The notes under the pieces were generated by a model. The model had not been told where the DNA came from. It saw only the letters and a list, made by a program, of their open reading frames with translations, and ran no database searches. Source: Sulfurimonas sp. (lineage in GTDB: Bacteria; Campylobacterota; Campylobacteria; Campylobacterales; Sulfurimonadaceae). From it: a stretch of DNA of 64,000 nucleotides. Position numbers and translations under genes: made by a program. The stretch spans positions 1-64,000 of the forward strand of contig JALSLJ010000095.1 of the NCBI GenBank assembly GCA_026988315.1. The letters run 5' to 3'. Positions within the stretch are counted from its first letter, which is position 1; the number at the start of each line of letters is the position of its first letter. Shown one piece after another: positions 8,592 to 17,170 of this stretch.

Positions 8592-9725
8592 ATGAACCGT
8601 AGAGACTTTTTAACAACAGCAACAACTGCTTCAGCTGCACTTGCACTCAGTGGATGTAATGATAGTGACCGTCAAGCTATAGACTACTCAAAACATCCCC
8701 AAAAAAAGAGTGATGAAGAAAAGCGTATAAATGTCAATTATAATAAAAAAACAGTTATAAAACTTGCTACAAGTTGGCCTGCACACTTTCCTATTATGGG
8801 GACTGGTGTTGAAAAATTTGCAAAAAGAGTAAAAGACATTAGTGGTGGCTCCTTAGAGATAAAAATATACCCTAAGAATGTTCTTATCCCTGCCCTTGCA
8901 GTTTTTGATGCATGTTCTAGCGGTCAAATTGATGCTTTTCATTCTGGACCATACTATTGGAAGGGTAAAAACTCTGCTTTTTCTTTATATAGTGGTATCC
9001 CTTTTGGTTTTACTGCAGAAGAGATTAACTCATGGATGCTTTTTGGTGGTGGTTTAGAGCTTTGGAGAGAGCAATATGCAAAATATAATCTCTATCCATT
9101 TATGGGTGGCAATACCAACATCCAGATGGGTGGATGGTTTAGAAAACCAATAAATTCTATAGAAGATATGCAAGGGTTAAAGATGCGTATCCCCGGTCTT
9201 GGTGGGGAGGTCTTTGCAAAAATGGGTGTCAACCCCATCCTTTTACCAGCGGGTGAGATATATACATCCTTAGAGCGTGGTGTTATTGATGCTACTGAAT
9301 GGGTTGGACCTGCACTTGACATTAAGATGGGATTTTATAAGGTTGCACCATATTATTACTCTGGATGGCATGAGCCAGGTTCTATTTTAGAACTTACCTT
9401 CAATAAACATTCTTGGAAAAAACTCGGGCTTGAGCACAAGGCAATGATTGAGGTGGCTTCTTCTGAGATGAACTCAAATATGACTTATGAATTTCATGCT
9501 GAGAATATACATGCCTTGGAGAAATTAAAAGAGCTAGATGTCACCCTACTCCAGTACCCTAAAGATGTTGTAGGTGCTGGCAAAGTCGCCTTGCATGAAG
9601 TAATAGAGGATTTAAGTGGAAAAAACGATGACTTTAAAAGAGTGTATGCTTCCATAGATAAGCATTTAAAATTATCTCGTGAGTGGAGCGACACAAGTTT
9701 AAAGTACTTTTTAAATGAGAGGTAA
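8592..9725 (+). CDS. TRAP transporter solute-binding lipoprotein (DctP family), Tat-exported
   Basis: A 377-residue extracytoplasmic substrate-binding protein. The N terminus has twin arginines (NRRDFL) and a hydrophobic stretch ending in the lipobox ALSGC (Cys 22), so export as a Tat lipoprotein is likely. The body has DctP features: KLATSWPAHFP, the internal LKMRIPGLGGEVFAKMG and ERGVIDATEWVGP, where the ligand carboxylate-binding arginine usually lies (KMRIPG). Ligands of this family are small organic acids such as C4-dicarboxylates, pyruvate or ectoine. No DctQ or DctM membrane genes are adjacent, so it is an orphan here. Confidence 0.85.
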   Translation: MNRRDFLTTATTASAALALSGCNDSDRQAIDYSKHPQKKSDEEKRINVNYNKKTVIKLATSWPAHFPIMGTGVEKFAKRVKDISGGSLEIKIYPKNVLIPALAVFDACSSGQIDAFHSGPYYWKGKNSAFSLYSGIPFGFTAEEINSWMLFGGGLELWREQYAKYNLYPFMGGNTNIQMGGWFRKPINSIEDMQGLKMRIPGLGGEVFAKMGVNPILLPAGEIYTSLERGVIDATEWVGPALDIKMGFYKVAPYYYSGWHEPGSILELTFNKHSWKKLGLEHKAMIEVASSEMNSNMTYEFHAENIHALEKLKELDVTLLQYPKDVVGAGKVALHEVIEDLSGKNDDFKRVYASIDKHLKLSREWSDTSLKYFLNER

Positions 9726-9777
9726 TCTTAACAAAAAGTATGTATAATTCCATTCAAAATTAACGAACGAGAATTAC

Positions 9778-10998
9778 TTGAATAAACTATTCCTAGCGAC
9801 TGCCCTCCTCCAAACACTGTTATTTGCTTCATTTAGCGGTGTAATCGTAGATAAGGACACCCTTGAACCAATAAATAATGCTATTGTCAGTGATTCAGTA
9901 CATAGTGTAAGGTCTGATGAAAACGGCTCTTTTAACATTCAAAGTGATGAATATACTTACCATGTAAAAGCTTATGGTTACAGACCATTTGAGTTTGGTT
10001 CTGATGATAATGAAACAACTCTAAAAGTAGAAGCTATAAATGTTAAAGCACTTTATTTAACTTTTTGGGGTGCTAACATAAAATCTAAAACACTCAAGCG
10101 TATTTTAAAAATCATAGACGAGAAAAATGTTAATGCTGTAATTGTTGATGTAAAAAATGAATATGGCTCTACCTCTTATAAAACTGCCTTTAAACAAGCA
10201 AATAGTTATGGTGCTTGGCACCAGAGGACTATTAAAAATATAGACCTATTTATGGCACTCATGAAAGAAAAAAACATATATACAATTGCTAGAATAGTTA
10301 CTTTTAAAGATGAACTGCAAGCTTCACACAATGTTGATTATGCTATAAAAAAAGCGGATGGTAGTGTATGGAGAAATCATGATGAGATGGCTTGGGTAGA
10401 TCCATTTGATAAGCGTGCCCATAACTACACAATCTCTATTGCGGAGGATGCCGCCAAAGTTGGATTTGATGAGATTAACTTCGATTATATCCGCTTTCCA
10501 GCAAAATCTAAACTAAAATATTCAAAAGAAAATACGCAAGAAAACAGAATCAAAGCGATTGGAACTTTTTTAGAATCTGCACAAAACAGACTGAGAAAAT
10601 ATGGTGTTTTTATCTCTGTGGATACATACGGTAATATCTGTTGGAGCAAGGATGATAACAATATAGGTCAAACAGTTACATCTTTGGCAAAACATGCGGA
10701 TTATCTTGCACCTATGCTCTATCCATCGGGATTTGCAAGTGGTTCTTTTTATTTCGAACATCCATCAGAACACCCTTATGATGTCATATACAGAAGTATA
10801 AAAAATATCAAAGATAAAATAGAGCCTATAAGAGTCAGACCTTGGTTGCAATACTTTAAAGATTATGCTCATAAAAAAAGATACTATAAAAAGTTTGAAG
10901 TAAACGAACAGATAAGAGCAAGCGAAGATACAAATACAAGTGGCTGGATGATGTGGTCACCATCGAGTAGGTATCACTTGGATTATTTTAGTGAATAA
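9778..10998 (+). CDS. Putative glycoside hydrolase (DUF4015 type) with N-terminal carboxypeptidase-regulatory-like domain
   Basis: A 406-residue secreted protein. A signal peptide (about 1-18) is followed by a small beta domain (about 19-90: VDKDTLEPINNAIV, GSFNIQSDEYTYHVKAYGY) like CarboxypepD-regulatory folds. A TIM-barrel-like domain (about 95-400) has VNAVIVDVKNEYG, ARIVTFKD, DEINFDYIRFP and DTYGNICW, matching the DUF4015 putative glycosyl hydrolases. Acidic residues in DVKNEYG and FDYIRFP are the likely active-site region. The substrate is unknown. The start is TTG 9778; no ATG precedes the signal peptide. It is convergent with the next minus-strand remnant. Confidence 0.75.
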   Translation: MNKLFLATALLQTLLFASFSGVIVDKDTLEPINNAIVSDSVHSVRSDENGSFNIQSDEYTYHVKAYGYRPFEFGSDDNETTLKVEAINVKALYLTFWGANIKSKTLKRILKIIDEKNVNAVIVDVKNEYGSTSYKTAFKQANSYGAWHQRTIKNIDLFMALMKEKNIYTIARIVTFKDELQASHNVDYAIKKADGSVWRNHDEMAWVDPFDKRAHNYTISIAEDAAKVGFDEINFDYIRFPAKSKLKYSKENTQENRIKAIGTFLESAQNRLRKYGVFISVDTYGNICWSKDDNNIGQTVTSLAKHADYLAPMLYPSGFASGSFYFEHPSEHPYDVIYRSIKNIKDKIEPIRVRPWLQYFKDYAHKKRYYKKFEVNEQIRASEDTNTSGWMMWSPSSRYHLDYFSE

Positions 10999-10999
10999 T

Positions 11000-11395
11000 T
11001 TAATCTCTAAAAATAGATATGTTTCTTCCTCTGTCTTTTGCTTGATACAGGGCAATATCTGCTTCTTTTAACAAGTTGTCTAGATTTTTAGTATCCTCTT
11101 TTATACTAACAGCTATTTTATCCATATATATATTACTTTGGGATATACCTAGACCTGAAATAGTTCTAAGTACATCCATTATATTATTCGCACCCATTTT
11201 GTTTATAGTATCTTCGTCTATAACAGTAATTGAAGCTGAAGCTTTTTTAATGTTTTCTTTTACTCTTGAAGCAGAGATAACAAAGGTTTCCTCTTGTAGC
11301 CATGAGATCTCATTTTCTAATGTTAGCTCAAAAGGATTAGATAAGAGAATCGCGGGTAATATCAAAAGAGTAGCAAATCTTTTTTTCATAAGCAT
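11000..11395 (-). pseudogene. Deletion fusion: TonB-receptor signal peptide and plug joined to GGDEF C-terminus
   Basis: The 131-codon frame is a chimera. Residues 1-~90 are the start of a TonB-dependent receptor: signal peptide, then EETFVISASRVKENIKKAS, ITVIDEDTINKMGANNIMDVL and GLGISQSNIYMDKI. Residues ~92-131 are the last part of a diguanylate cyclase: EDTKNLDNLLKEADIALY, then QAKDRGRNISIF, ending at the natural GGDEF C terminus. Neither the barrel nor the GGDEF active site remains. The simplest reading is a large deletion in a receptor-...-GGDEF operon like the one at 33.5-37.7 kb, which happened to keep the frame. A short exported peptide could still be made; function is doubtful. Confidence 0.8.
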
Positions 11396-11440
11396 CCAAA
11401 TAATATTTTATTTAGCTTATCCTTTTGATGCTTAATTTAT

Positions 11441-12112
11441 TTATCTAATTGTGATAAGTTTTAGTTCTTTTCGAAACACTTTAGCATTTGGAAGATATTT
11501 TTCCACTAGATTATGAAAAGATTTTGAGTGATTCATATGCACTAAATGAGCGAGTTCATGAACTAAAACATACTCACTCAAACTCTTTTTTATTTTAATG
11601 AGTTCTGTGTTGAGTGTTATAACGCCATTAGAGCTACAACTGCCCCACCTGCTTCGCATTTTTCTAAATTTTATCTCTGTATAGTTTAAGTTCATTATTT
11701 TTGCATGATGCTGTAGTCTTGGTGTTAAATACTCTTTTGCAAGGTTTTTATAAAATTTATTGTAAGCATCAGATGTTTTTTTAGAATCCCCCACTTTGAT
11801 TTTTTGTAAAAGATTGTTTAACTCTAAAGTCTCTTGCGAATCTATACTGTAAATCTCACCAAAAAGTAAAACTTCATCTTCTAAGTTGAGTTTTTGTGGT
11901 GGGTTTTGCTCTAGTTTTGTCAGTTGTTTTCTTATCCAAGACTCTTTTTCATAAAGAAGTTCTTGGATATACCGTGAAGAGACTTTTGGTGTTTTTAAAA
12001 TAATCTTAGCGTCATGCTTAACGCTGATATAACTGTTTTTTAAACTTGGCTTACAAATATGTTCAATTCTTAAATCTCTAAACAGTATCTCATTCATAGC
12101 TGATTGGATCAT
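11441..12112 (-). CDS. YgjP-type (M48 family) metallopeptidase
   Basis: A 223-residue cytoplasmic protein with a C-terminal zinc-metallopeptidase core. It has MRSRWGSCSSNGVI, the HELAH zinc motif and a further MNHSKSFHNLVEKYLP, the signature of the YgjP/DUF45 family. Its physiological substrate is not known. The N-terminal half (about 1-120) is the usual beta-rich YgjP leader. The reading frame overlaps the end of queC by 23 bases. A start at the internal ATG near 12097 (MNEILF) would reduce this to 8 bases and is equally plausible. The frame extends to the family's usual end (KELKLITIR). Confidence 0.8.
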   Translation of the reverse strand: MIQSAMNEILFRDLRIEHICKPSLKNSYISVKHDAKIILKTPKVSSRYIQELLYEKESWIRKQLTKLEQNPPQKLNLEDEVLLFGEIYSIDSQETLELNNLLQKIKVGDSKKTSDAYNKFYKNLAKEYLTPRLQHHAKIMNLNYTEIKFRKMRSRWGSCSSNGVITLNTELIKIKKSLSEYVLVHELAHLVHMNHSKSFHNLVEKYLPNAKVFRKELKLITIR

Positions 12113-12770
12113 CTACTCCTGCAAGTTTAAAACCATTGAGTCTTAGTCTACAACTATCACAAACTCCACAAGCCTTTGTCTCATTTTTATAGCAACTCCA
12201 TGTATGACGAAGTGGTACATGGAGATCAAGTGCTTTTTGAACTATTTGTGATTTTTTGAGATGCACTAAGGGCATTTTTATCTCTATTTCTGTTTCATCT
12301 TTTGTTCCAAGGTTTATACTTTCTTGCATACTTTTAATGTAAGACTCTCTACAATCAGGATAACCACTACTATCTTCTTCAACAACACCTATAGTGATAA
12401 CCTCTGCACCCTCTTTTTCAGCAACAGCCGCAGCCATACTTAAAAAAATTCCATTTCTAAAAGGCACATAGGTGACAGGCACACCCTCTTCTATTCCGCC
12501 CGTTGGTACATCTATGCTTTTATCAGTTAAAGCAGAGGCTCCAAGTTGTTTGAAAAAATCTAGGTCTAAAACATATTTATTTGCAATATCTAAATCATTA
12601 CATATTGCATGAAAACATTCTAACTCTTTTTTCTGTGTTCTTTGATCGTAGTTAAAATGGACTGCTATTATCTCATAACCATCTTTTTTCATCATATAAG
12701 CCCCAAGTGTTGAGTCCATGCCGCCACTCATTACACATACTGCTTTTTTATTTTTTATTTTATTATTCAT
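12090..12770 (-). CDS. queC: 7-cyano-7-deazaguanine synthase QueC
   Basis: A 226-residue enzyme converting 7-carboxy-7-deazaguanine to preQ0 with ATP and ammonia, in queuosine tRNA modification. The PP-loop SGGMDSTLGAY is at about residues 15-25. The zinc-binding cysteines are near the C terminus in CYKNETKACGVCDSC, followed by RLRLNGF, the usual end. It overlaps the YgjP-type peptidase gene downstream, so the two share a transcript. The intergenic stretch upstream (12771-12865) is AT-rich and divergent with the next gene. Confidence 0.93.
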   Translation of the reverse strand: MNNKIKNKKAVCVMSGGMDSTLGAYMMKKDGYEIIAVHFNYDQRTQKKELECFHAICNDLDIANKYVLDLDFFKQLGASALTDKSIDVPTGGIEEGVPVTYVPFRNGIFLSMAAAVAEKEGAEVITIGVVEEDSSGYPDCRESYIKSMQESINLGTKDETEIEIKMPLVHLKKSQIVQKALDLHVPLRHTWSCYKNETKACGVCDSCRLRLNGFKLAGVDDPISYE

Positions 12771-12865
12771 AAATATATTTTAGCATATATCTAATAATTT
12801 ATTTTAATCTATATCAAAACAAACTATATATATAATGTGACTACAATATAATAAAAGGAGTTGCT

Positions 12866-13066
12866 ATGGAAGTTTCATCAACAGGAAGCACAACAGCAAG
12901 TTTAGATGCTATGAAAAAAGCGACACAAGTTCAAGAGCAGGCTATCGTTAAAGTTCTAGATGGTGCGCAAGAGCAGTCTAAAAAAATTGAAGCTACTGTG
13001 CAACAACAAAATGTACAAACAGCACAAAAAACGGGAATGGGAAAAAGCTTAGACTTGATGAGCTAA
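12866..13066 (+). CDS. Small YjfB-like (putative motility) protein
   Basis: A 66-residue protein rich in Ala, Gln, Ser and Thr, predicted helical, with no signal or membrane segment. The start MEVSSTGSTTASLDAM followed by a Q/V-rich helix and KVLDGA resembles the small YjfB 'putative motility protein' family, whose role is poorly defined. A strong AAGGAG site lies six bases before the ATG, and a TATAAT box at 12831-12836 is well placed for a leader of about 20 bases. It stands alone between divergent queC and ybeY. The family call is tentative, but the gene itself is well supported. Confidence 0.6.
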   Translation: MEVSSTGSTTASLDAMKKATQVQEQAIVKVLDGAQEQSKKIEATVQQQNVQTAQKTGMGKSLDLMS

Positions 13067-13151
13067 CCATCTCCCATCTTCTTTATTACAATGCATACTA
13101 ATTATCGTATGTGTTTACAAACTGTAAGCCTCATTCGATATAATTCCACCT

Positions 13152-13571
13152 ATGATTGAACTAGACAATAAAACCTCACTTACCGTTAATGAATCTTTTT
13201 TAAATTCTATAGCTTCAAAGTTAACAGATAAAGAGATTGAACTCATAATCACATCTAATGAAGAGATACGAGAGATAAACAAACAACACAGAAATATTGA
13301 TAAAGATACGGATGTTTTGAGTTTTCCTTATGAAGATATGCCTATGTCACCTCTTGGGAGTATAGTTATCTCCTCTTTGCATGTAGAAGAAAAAGCCGAA
13401 AGTTTAGGGCATCAATGTGATGATGAGCTTGCTCTGCTTTTTATACATGGTGTTTTACATCTCCTTGGATATGACCATGAAGTTGATAATGGTGAGATGA
13501 GAGAGGAAGAAAAAAGACTTATAGAAGAGTTTGATTTACCAAAAAGTTTAATAATAAGGAATAATGGATAA
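13152..13571 (+). CDS. ybeY: Endoribonuclease YbeY (16S rRNA maturation)
   Basis: A 139-residue metalloprotein that takes part in 16S rRNA 3'-end maturation and ribosome quality control. The zinc signature HGVLHLLGYDHE is at about residues 106-117. DTDVLSFP (about 57-64) and the stretch LGSIVIS are also diagnostic. Its length is normal. The stop overlaps the ATG of the following antiporter gene by one base, so the two are co-transcribed. Confidence 0.93.
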   Translation: MIELDNKTSLTVNESFLNSIASKLTDKEIELIITSNEEIREINKQHRNIDKDTDVLSFPYEDMPMSPLGSIVISSLHVEEKAESLGHQCDDELALLFIHGVLHLLGYDHEVDNGEMREEEKRLIEEFDLPKSLIIRNNG

Positions 13572-14506
13572 TGGATTTTTTAATTTTCTTTACCGCAATG
13601 GCTGCTTTGATATATGGTGCTGATTTTATAATAAAAGAATCAGAAAGAATAGCTCTTCATTTTAATATCTCTCACTTTGTGATTGGTGCTACACTTGTAG
13701 CGTTTGGAACTTCCTTGCCAGAGATGGCAGCTTCCATGATGGCATCATCTGCTGGAAAAAGTGATATGGCTGTAGCCAATGTTGTTGGAAGTGTTATCTT
13801 TAATATCACTATGGTTTTAGGTGTAGTATTTATGATAGCTAAAACCATGAATCCATCAAGAAACCTTTTTGCACTCGATAGTGCATGGGTTGTCGTTCCT
13901 GTTGTTTTATTTTTTATTATGATTCAAGATGGGGAGATAGGCAGAGTTGATGGTATGTTATACCTTTTGCTTATGGTTTCTTATCTTGTTTTCTTATTTA
14001 GTAGCTCTAAAGAGGATTTAGAGGGTGAAATAGATGAAGAGTTGGCAAATGAGAAGTTCAACTGGGGAAAAACAGCAATTTTGCTTATTATAGGTTTTAC
14101 CTTAACTATTGGTGGAGCAAACTTCATCATTGAAAGTGGCTCAAACATTGCAAGAGATTTTGGCGTTAGTGAATGGATAATTGGTATCTTCTTAATCTCA
14201 CTAGGTACATCTTTACCAGAGCTTGTCGTATCACTTGTTGCTGTTAAAAAAGGAAATGCTGAGATGAGTATCGGAAATATTATTGGGTCAAATGTTGCAA
14301 ACTTCTCTATGGTTTTAGGGGCTGCCTCACTTGTAAATCCATTAACAGTTAACCTTATAGATACAAAGTTTGATATGCTCATTATGGTAGCGGCTTCACT
14401 CACGCTTCTGTTTATACTTGCAAATAAACTTTACAATAAAGCTGGAGCAATTTTTTTACTGATTATTTTAGCCCTGTTTATACAAAACTCAATCGCTGCT
14501 GTATAA
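13571..14506 (+). CDS. CaCA-family Na+/Ca2+ antiporter (YrbG type)
   Basis: A 311-residue inner-membrane exchanger with about ten transmembrane helices in two inverted halves. Each half carries the alpha-repeat signature: GTSLPEM...NVVGSVIFNITMVLG at about 48-90, and GTSLPEL...NIIGSNVANFSMVLG at about 212-256. The acidic residues in GTSLPE bind the cation. An acidic cytoplasmic loop (SSSKEDLEGEIDEEL) separates the halves. Likely substrates are Ca2+ with Na+ or H+. It is coupled to ybeY and meets the PBP2 gene tail to tail with a two-base gap. Confidence 0.88.
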   Translation: MDFLIFFTAMAALIYGADFIIKESERIALHFNISHFVIGATLVAFGTSLPEMAASMMASSAGKSDMAVANVVGSVIFNITMVLGVVFMIAKTMNPSRNLFALDSAWVVVPVVLFFIMIQDGEIGRVDGMLYLLLMVSYLVFLFSSSKEDLEGEIDEELANEKFNWGKTAILLIIGFTLTIGGANFIIESGSNIARDFGVSEWIIGIFLISLGTSLPELVVSLVAVKKGNAEMSIGNIIGSNVANFSMVLGAASLVNPLTVNLIDTKFDMLIMVAASLTLLFILANKLYNKAGAIFLLIILALFIQNSIAAV

Positions 14507-14508
14507 GA

Positions 14509-16293
14509 TCACTTCTTGATATACCCAAGCTCTGAGAGCTTGTTGTATATACCAGAGACGATTTTACCAGCCGCAGCTCCACCATGCCCCCCATGCTCAA
14601 CCATAACCATAACGACATACTGAGGATTTTTATAGGGTCCGTATGTCGTAAACCAAGCGTGAGAACGCGTATAATATTCCATCTCATGCTCTAGCTCACG
14701 CTTTTCAATATCTTGTAAAATTCCAACAACCTGAGCTGTTCCCGTTTTACCAGCGATTTTAACTTTTGTTCTTAAATAATTAGTTGCGGTGCCTTTTGGA
14801 TGGTTACACACCTCATACATTGCTTTTTGGATGAGAGGTAGTTGCTTTAACTCTTTGTCGTTAAGCACCTCTTTAAAGGTGTTTATATATGGCTTATCAC
14901 CAATCATCTTTGCCAAATGTGGTGTAGGTAGCTTTCCTGTAGCCATTAGGGCGGTAAACTGAGCTATCTGCATAGGTGTAGTTAAAAAATCGCCTTGCCC
15001 TATAGAGGTATTAACCGTTTCACCCATATACCAAGGCTGGTTGTATTTTTTTCTTTTCCATTCACGAGAAGGGACAGTACCAATAAATTCGTTTGGTAAA
15101 TCAACTCCAGTTTTTTTACCAAGCCCATATCTACTAAGCCCTTCGCTCATCTTTTTTATGCCGAGTTTCAAACTGCCTTTATAAAAATAATCATCACAAC
15201 TCTCACGAATCGCTTTTTTGATTCCTGTCTTTTTATGACCTCTTGTTTTCCAACATCTAAATACCCTTTTTCCAAGAGGCATGGAAGCGTTGCATTCAAC
15301 AGTCCAATAGGGAGAGATATCAGTAGTTATATAAAGAAGTCCTAGACCAGTTTTTATAGTGGAACCAGGGGGATAGAGACCATTTATAAGCTTATTAGTA
15401 AAAGGTTTATCAAGATTGTTTGATAGTTTATTCCACATTTTATGAGAGATTCCAGATACAAATGTGTTTAAATCATATTCAGGATAACTCCCTGCTGAGA
15501 GGATGGAGCCATTCATATCCATAACAACCACAGCACCAGCCTTGTTTTTGAAAAAAGTGGCTATATATTTTTGCAACTCAATATCTATACTAAGAGTAAG
15601 TTTTGTATCCTCTAAGGCACTCTGATAAGACAACTCCTCTATCTCACGATTGTTGGCATTCACTTTTACCTCACGCGATCCAGCTTCCCCTTGAAGGTAG
15701 GAATTGTAATACTTCTCCACCCCTGTCTTTCCTGTATATCCTATAAGCTCAAGTGTTTTATCTTTTATGATATCTTTTTTGTTTGCGCGTGAGACATAGC
15801 CTACAATATGAGCCCCTATCTCTCCGTATGGATAAAATCTCTTAGGTGCTGGAACAACTTTTATATTTTCTCTTAAGATAAGTGTTGAGTAAACAGGGAT
15901 AATATCCTTATATGAGATAAAATCTATAATATCTATAAAATTATGATTATAGTATGAATCTTTCTTTTTATAATTTTTTACTAATTTATCTCTATTTATA
16001 TTTGGAATCAGCGAGACTATGGTGTCAATCTCTTCATCAAAGATAGTTTTATTTTTTTTAGATAAGAGGTGGGGTCGTAATTGTATTTTAAATCCAAGTT
16101 TATTTATCGCTATTGGCTTATTGTTTCTATCAACTATTTCACCTCTTACAGGTGCTATTTTTTCACTCTTTATAGTATTGTTGTGGGAAAGTTGTGTGTA
16201 GTAAGTGTTTGACTCGACAGCTAAGGAAAAGACTCTTATTATAAGTGCTAACCATATGGCTGAAAAGACAGCCAAAATAAATTTTATTTTCAT
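14509..16293 (-). CDS. mrdA: Penicillin-binding protein 2 (elongation transpeptidase)
   Basis: A 594-residue class B PBP that crosslinks peptidoglycan in the elongasome. It has an N-terminal signal-anchor (about 4-26), a pedestal domain with PVRGEIVDRN (about 48-57) and RFYPYGEIGAHIVGYV. The transpeptidase domain has the catalytic serine in GSTIK (Ser 311), SCDDYF as the second motif, and KTGTAQ near residue 500. Its length is normal. It is the last gene of the minus-strand envelope operon; its start overlaps the MreD-like gene by four bases. In Campylobacter a PBP gene occupies the same place beside engB and the lpt genes. Confidence 0.93.
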   Translation of the reverse strand: MKIKFILAVFSAIWLALIIRVFSLAVESNTYYTQLSHNNTIKSEKIAPVRGEIVDRNNKPIAINKLGFKIQLRPHLLSKKNKTIFDEEIDTIVSLIPNINRDKLVKNYKKKDSYYNHNFIDIIDFISYKDIIPVYSTLILRENIKVVPAPKRFYPYGEIGAHIVGYVSRANKKDIIKDKTLELIGYTGKTGVEKYYNSYLQGEAGSREVKVNANNREIEELSYQSALEDTKLTLSIDIELQKYIATFFKNKAGAVVVMDMNGSILSAGSYPEYDLNTFVSGISHKMWNKLSNNLDKPFTNKLINGLYPPGSTIKTGLGLLYITTDISPYWTVECNASMPLGKRVFRCWKTRGHKKTGIKKAIRESCDDYFYKGSLKLGIKKMSEGLSRYGLGKKTGVDLPNEFIGTVPSREWKRKKYNQPWYMGETVNTSIGQGDFLTTPMQIAQFTALMATGKLPTPHLAKMIGDKPYINTFKEVLNDKELKQLPLIQKAMYEVCNHPKGTATNYLRTKVKIAGKTGTAQVVGILQDIEKRELEHEMEYYTRSHAWFTTYGPYKNPQYVVMVMVEHGGHGGAAAGKIVSGIYNKLSELGYIKK

Positions 16294-16742
16294 AAGGCAC
16301 TCACTATAAAAAATTCAATTACTATATAGTAAATTATATAGTAGCTTATGCTAGGCATAGGCAATAAAAATATTTTAGCAAGTATTGCAGAAAATAGAAA
16401 AAAACCTACATATGCAAGCAATACATAGGAGATTCTAATACATGAAGCACAGGAAAAATTTTGAACAAGTTTTGGTAAAACAAATTTATAAATAAGAGCA
16501 AAATATATAATGGAACTAAAGAGTAGGTAACCTTTCTCTGCTTCAAATATAATAAGACAAAATGAGATTAAAAAAATTGCGACACCATTATCGTTTTTTA
16601 TCGCACGGGCAAATAGCACAAATAAAACAGCAAATAAAGGTGGTAAGAATAGATAGATACTACTGAGACTCTCATATATTATAAAAACTATAATATAAGC
16701 AAAGAGAGTCAAAGGTTTTTGATTAAAGATACTTCGTTGCAT
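16290..16742 (-). CDS. MreD-like integral membrane protein
   Basis: A 150-residue, very hydrophobic protein with four to five membrane helices and few charged residues. It lies immediately before PBP2, where mreD usually lies relative to mrdA in other bacteria. Size and topology fit a short MreD, a component of the rod-shape elongasome. Sequence similarity to MreD is not strong enough by eye to be certain. A CASCIRIS segment carries two cysteines of unknown meaning. Its start overlaps the acetyltransferase gene by 34 bases. Confidence 0.6.
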   Translation of the reverse strand: MQRSIFNQKPLTLFAYIIVFIIYESLSSIYLFLPPLFAVLFVLFARAIKNDNGVAIFLISFCLIIFEAEKGYLLFSSIIYFALIYKFVLPKLVQNFSCASCIRISYVLLAYVGFFLFSAILAKIFLLPMPSISYYIIYYIVIEFFIVSAL

Positions 16743-17170
16743 ACTGGAAAATGTTTACATTTAATGCAGTCAGCCCAGATTTTGTGTTCTGGCAATGACT
16801 CTTTTGGAATTTCAATAAAACCAAATTTTTCAAAAAAAGATTGTTTATATGTTAAACTCAGCACTTTTTGAAGCCCAAGAGATGTTGCTTCATCAAGACA
16901 GTGATTGATGAGATTTTCACCTATTTTAACACCGCGACAACCCTCTTTGACTATAAGCGACCTAATTTCTGCAAGATAAGCAGTATGTATATGTAGGGCA
17001 CAAAAACCCACTAACTCAGCATCTCTGTAAGCTAATGTATATGACCTTATGTTTGTTGCAATCTCATCTGCTGTTCTTAAAAGAATAACTCCAGATGCAA
17101 CCTCAGGTTCTACAAGCTTTTGCATAGCAGTTATGTCACTAAGTTTAGCCTTCACATACTCAATCTTCAT
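16709..17170 (-). CDS. GNAT acetyltransferase, short ArgA-type N-acetylglutamate synthase
   Basis: A 153-residue GNAT protein. The acetyl-CoA site is in AEIRSLIVKEGCRGVKIGENLI (about 69-90; the R-G-x-x-I-G loop is conserved), and LSLTYKQSFFEKFGF follows. The end, LPEHKIWADC then CKHFPVCNE, is the hallmark of the short single-domain ArgA-type synthases (acetyl-CoA plus glutamate gives N-acetylglutamate, first step of arginine synthesis). The C-terminal cysteines may bind metal. It is embedded in the envelope operon and overlaps engB by 11 bases. Substrate is inferred from the motif pattern. Confidence 0.78.
   Translation of the reverse strand: MKIEYVKAKLSDITAMQKLVEPEVASGVILLRTADEIATNIRSYTLAYRDAELVGFCALHIHTAYLAEIRSLIVKEGCRGVKIGENLINHCLDEATSLGLQKVLSLTYKQSFFEKFGFIEIPKESLPEHKIWADCIKCKHFPVCNEVSLIKNL

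Noticed and set aside
11076-11435. 119-codon plus-strand frame with hydrophobic stretches
   Set aside because: It is antisense to the receptor/GGDEF remnant, whose sequence is recognisable on the minus strand.
16709-17170. Considered RimI (ribosomal protein acetyltransferase) for the GNAT gene
   Set aside because: The C-terminal WADC...CKHFPVCNE pattern belongs to short ArgA-type synthases and is absent from RimI.
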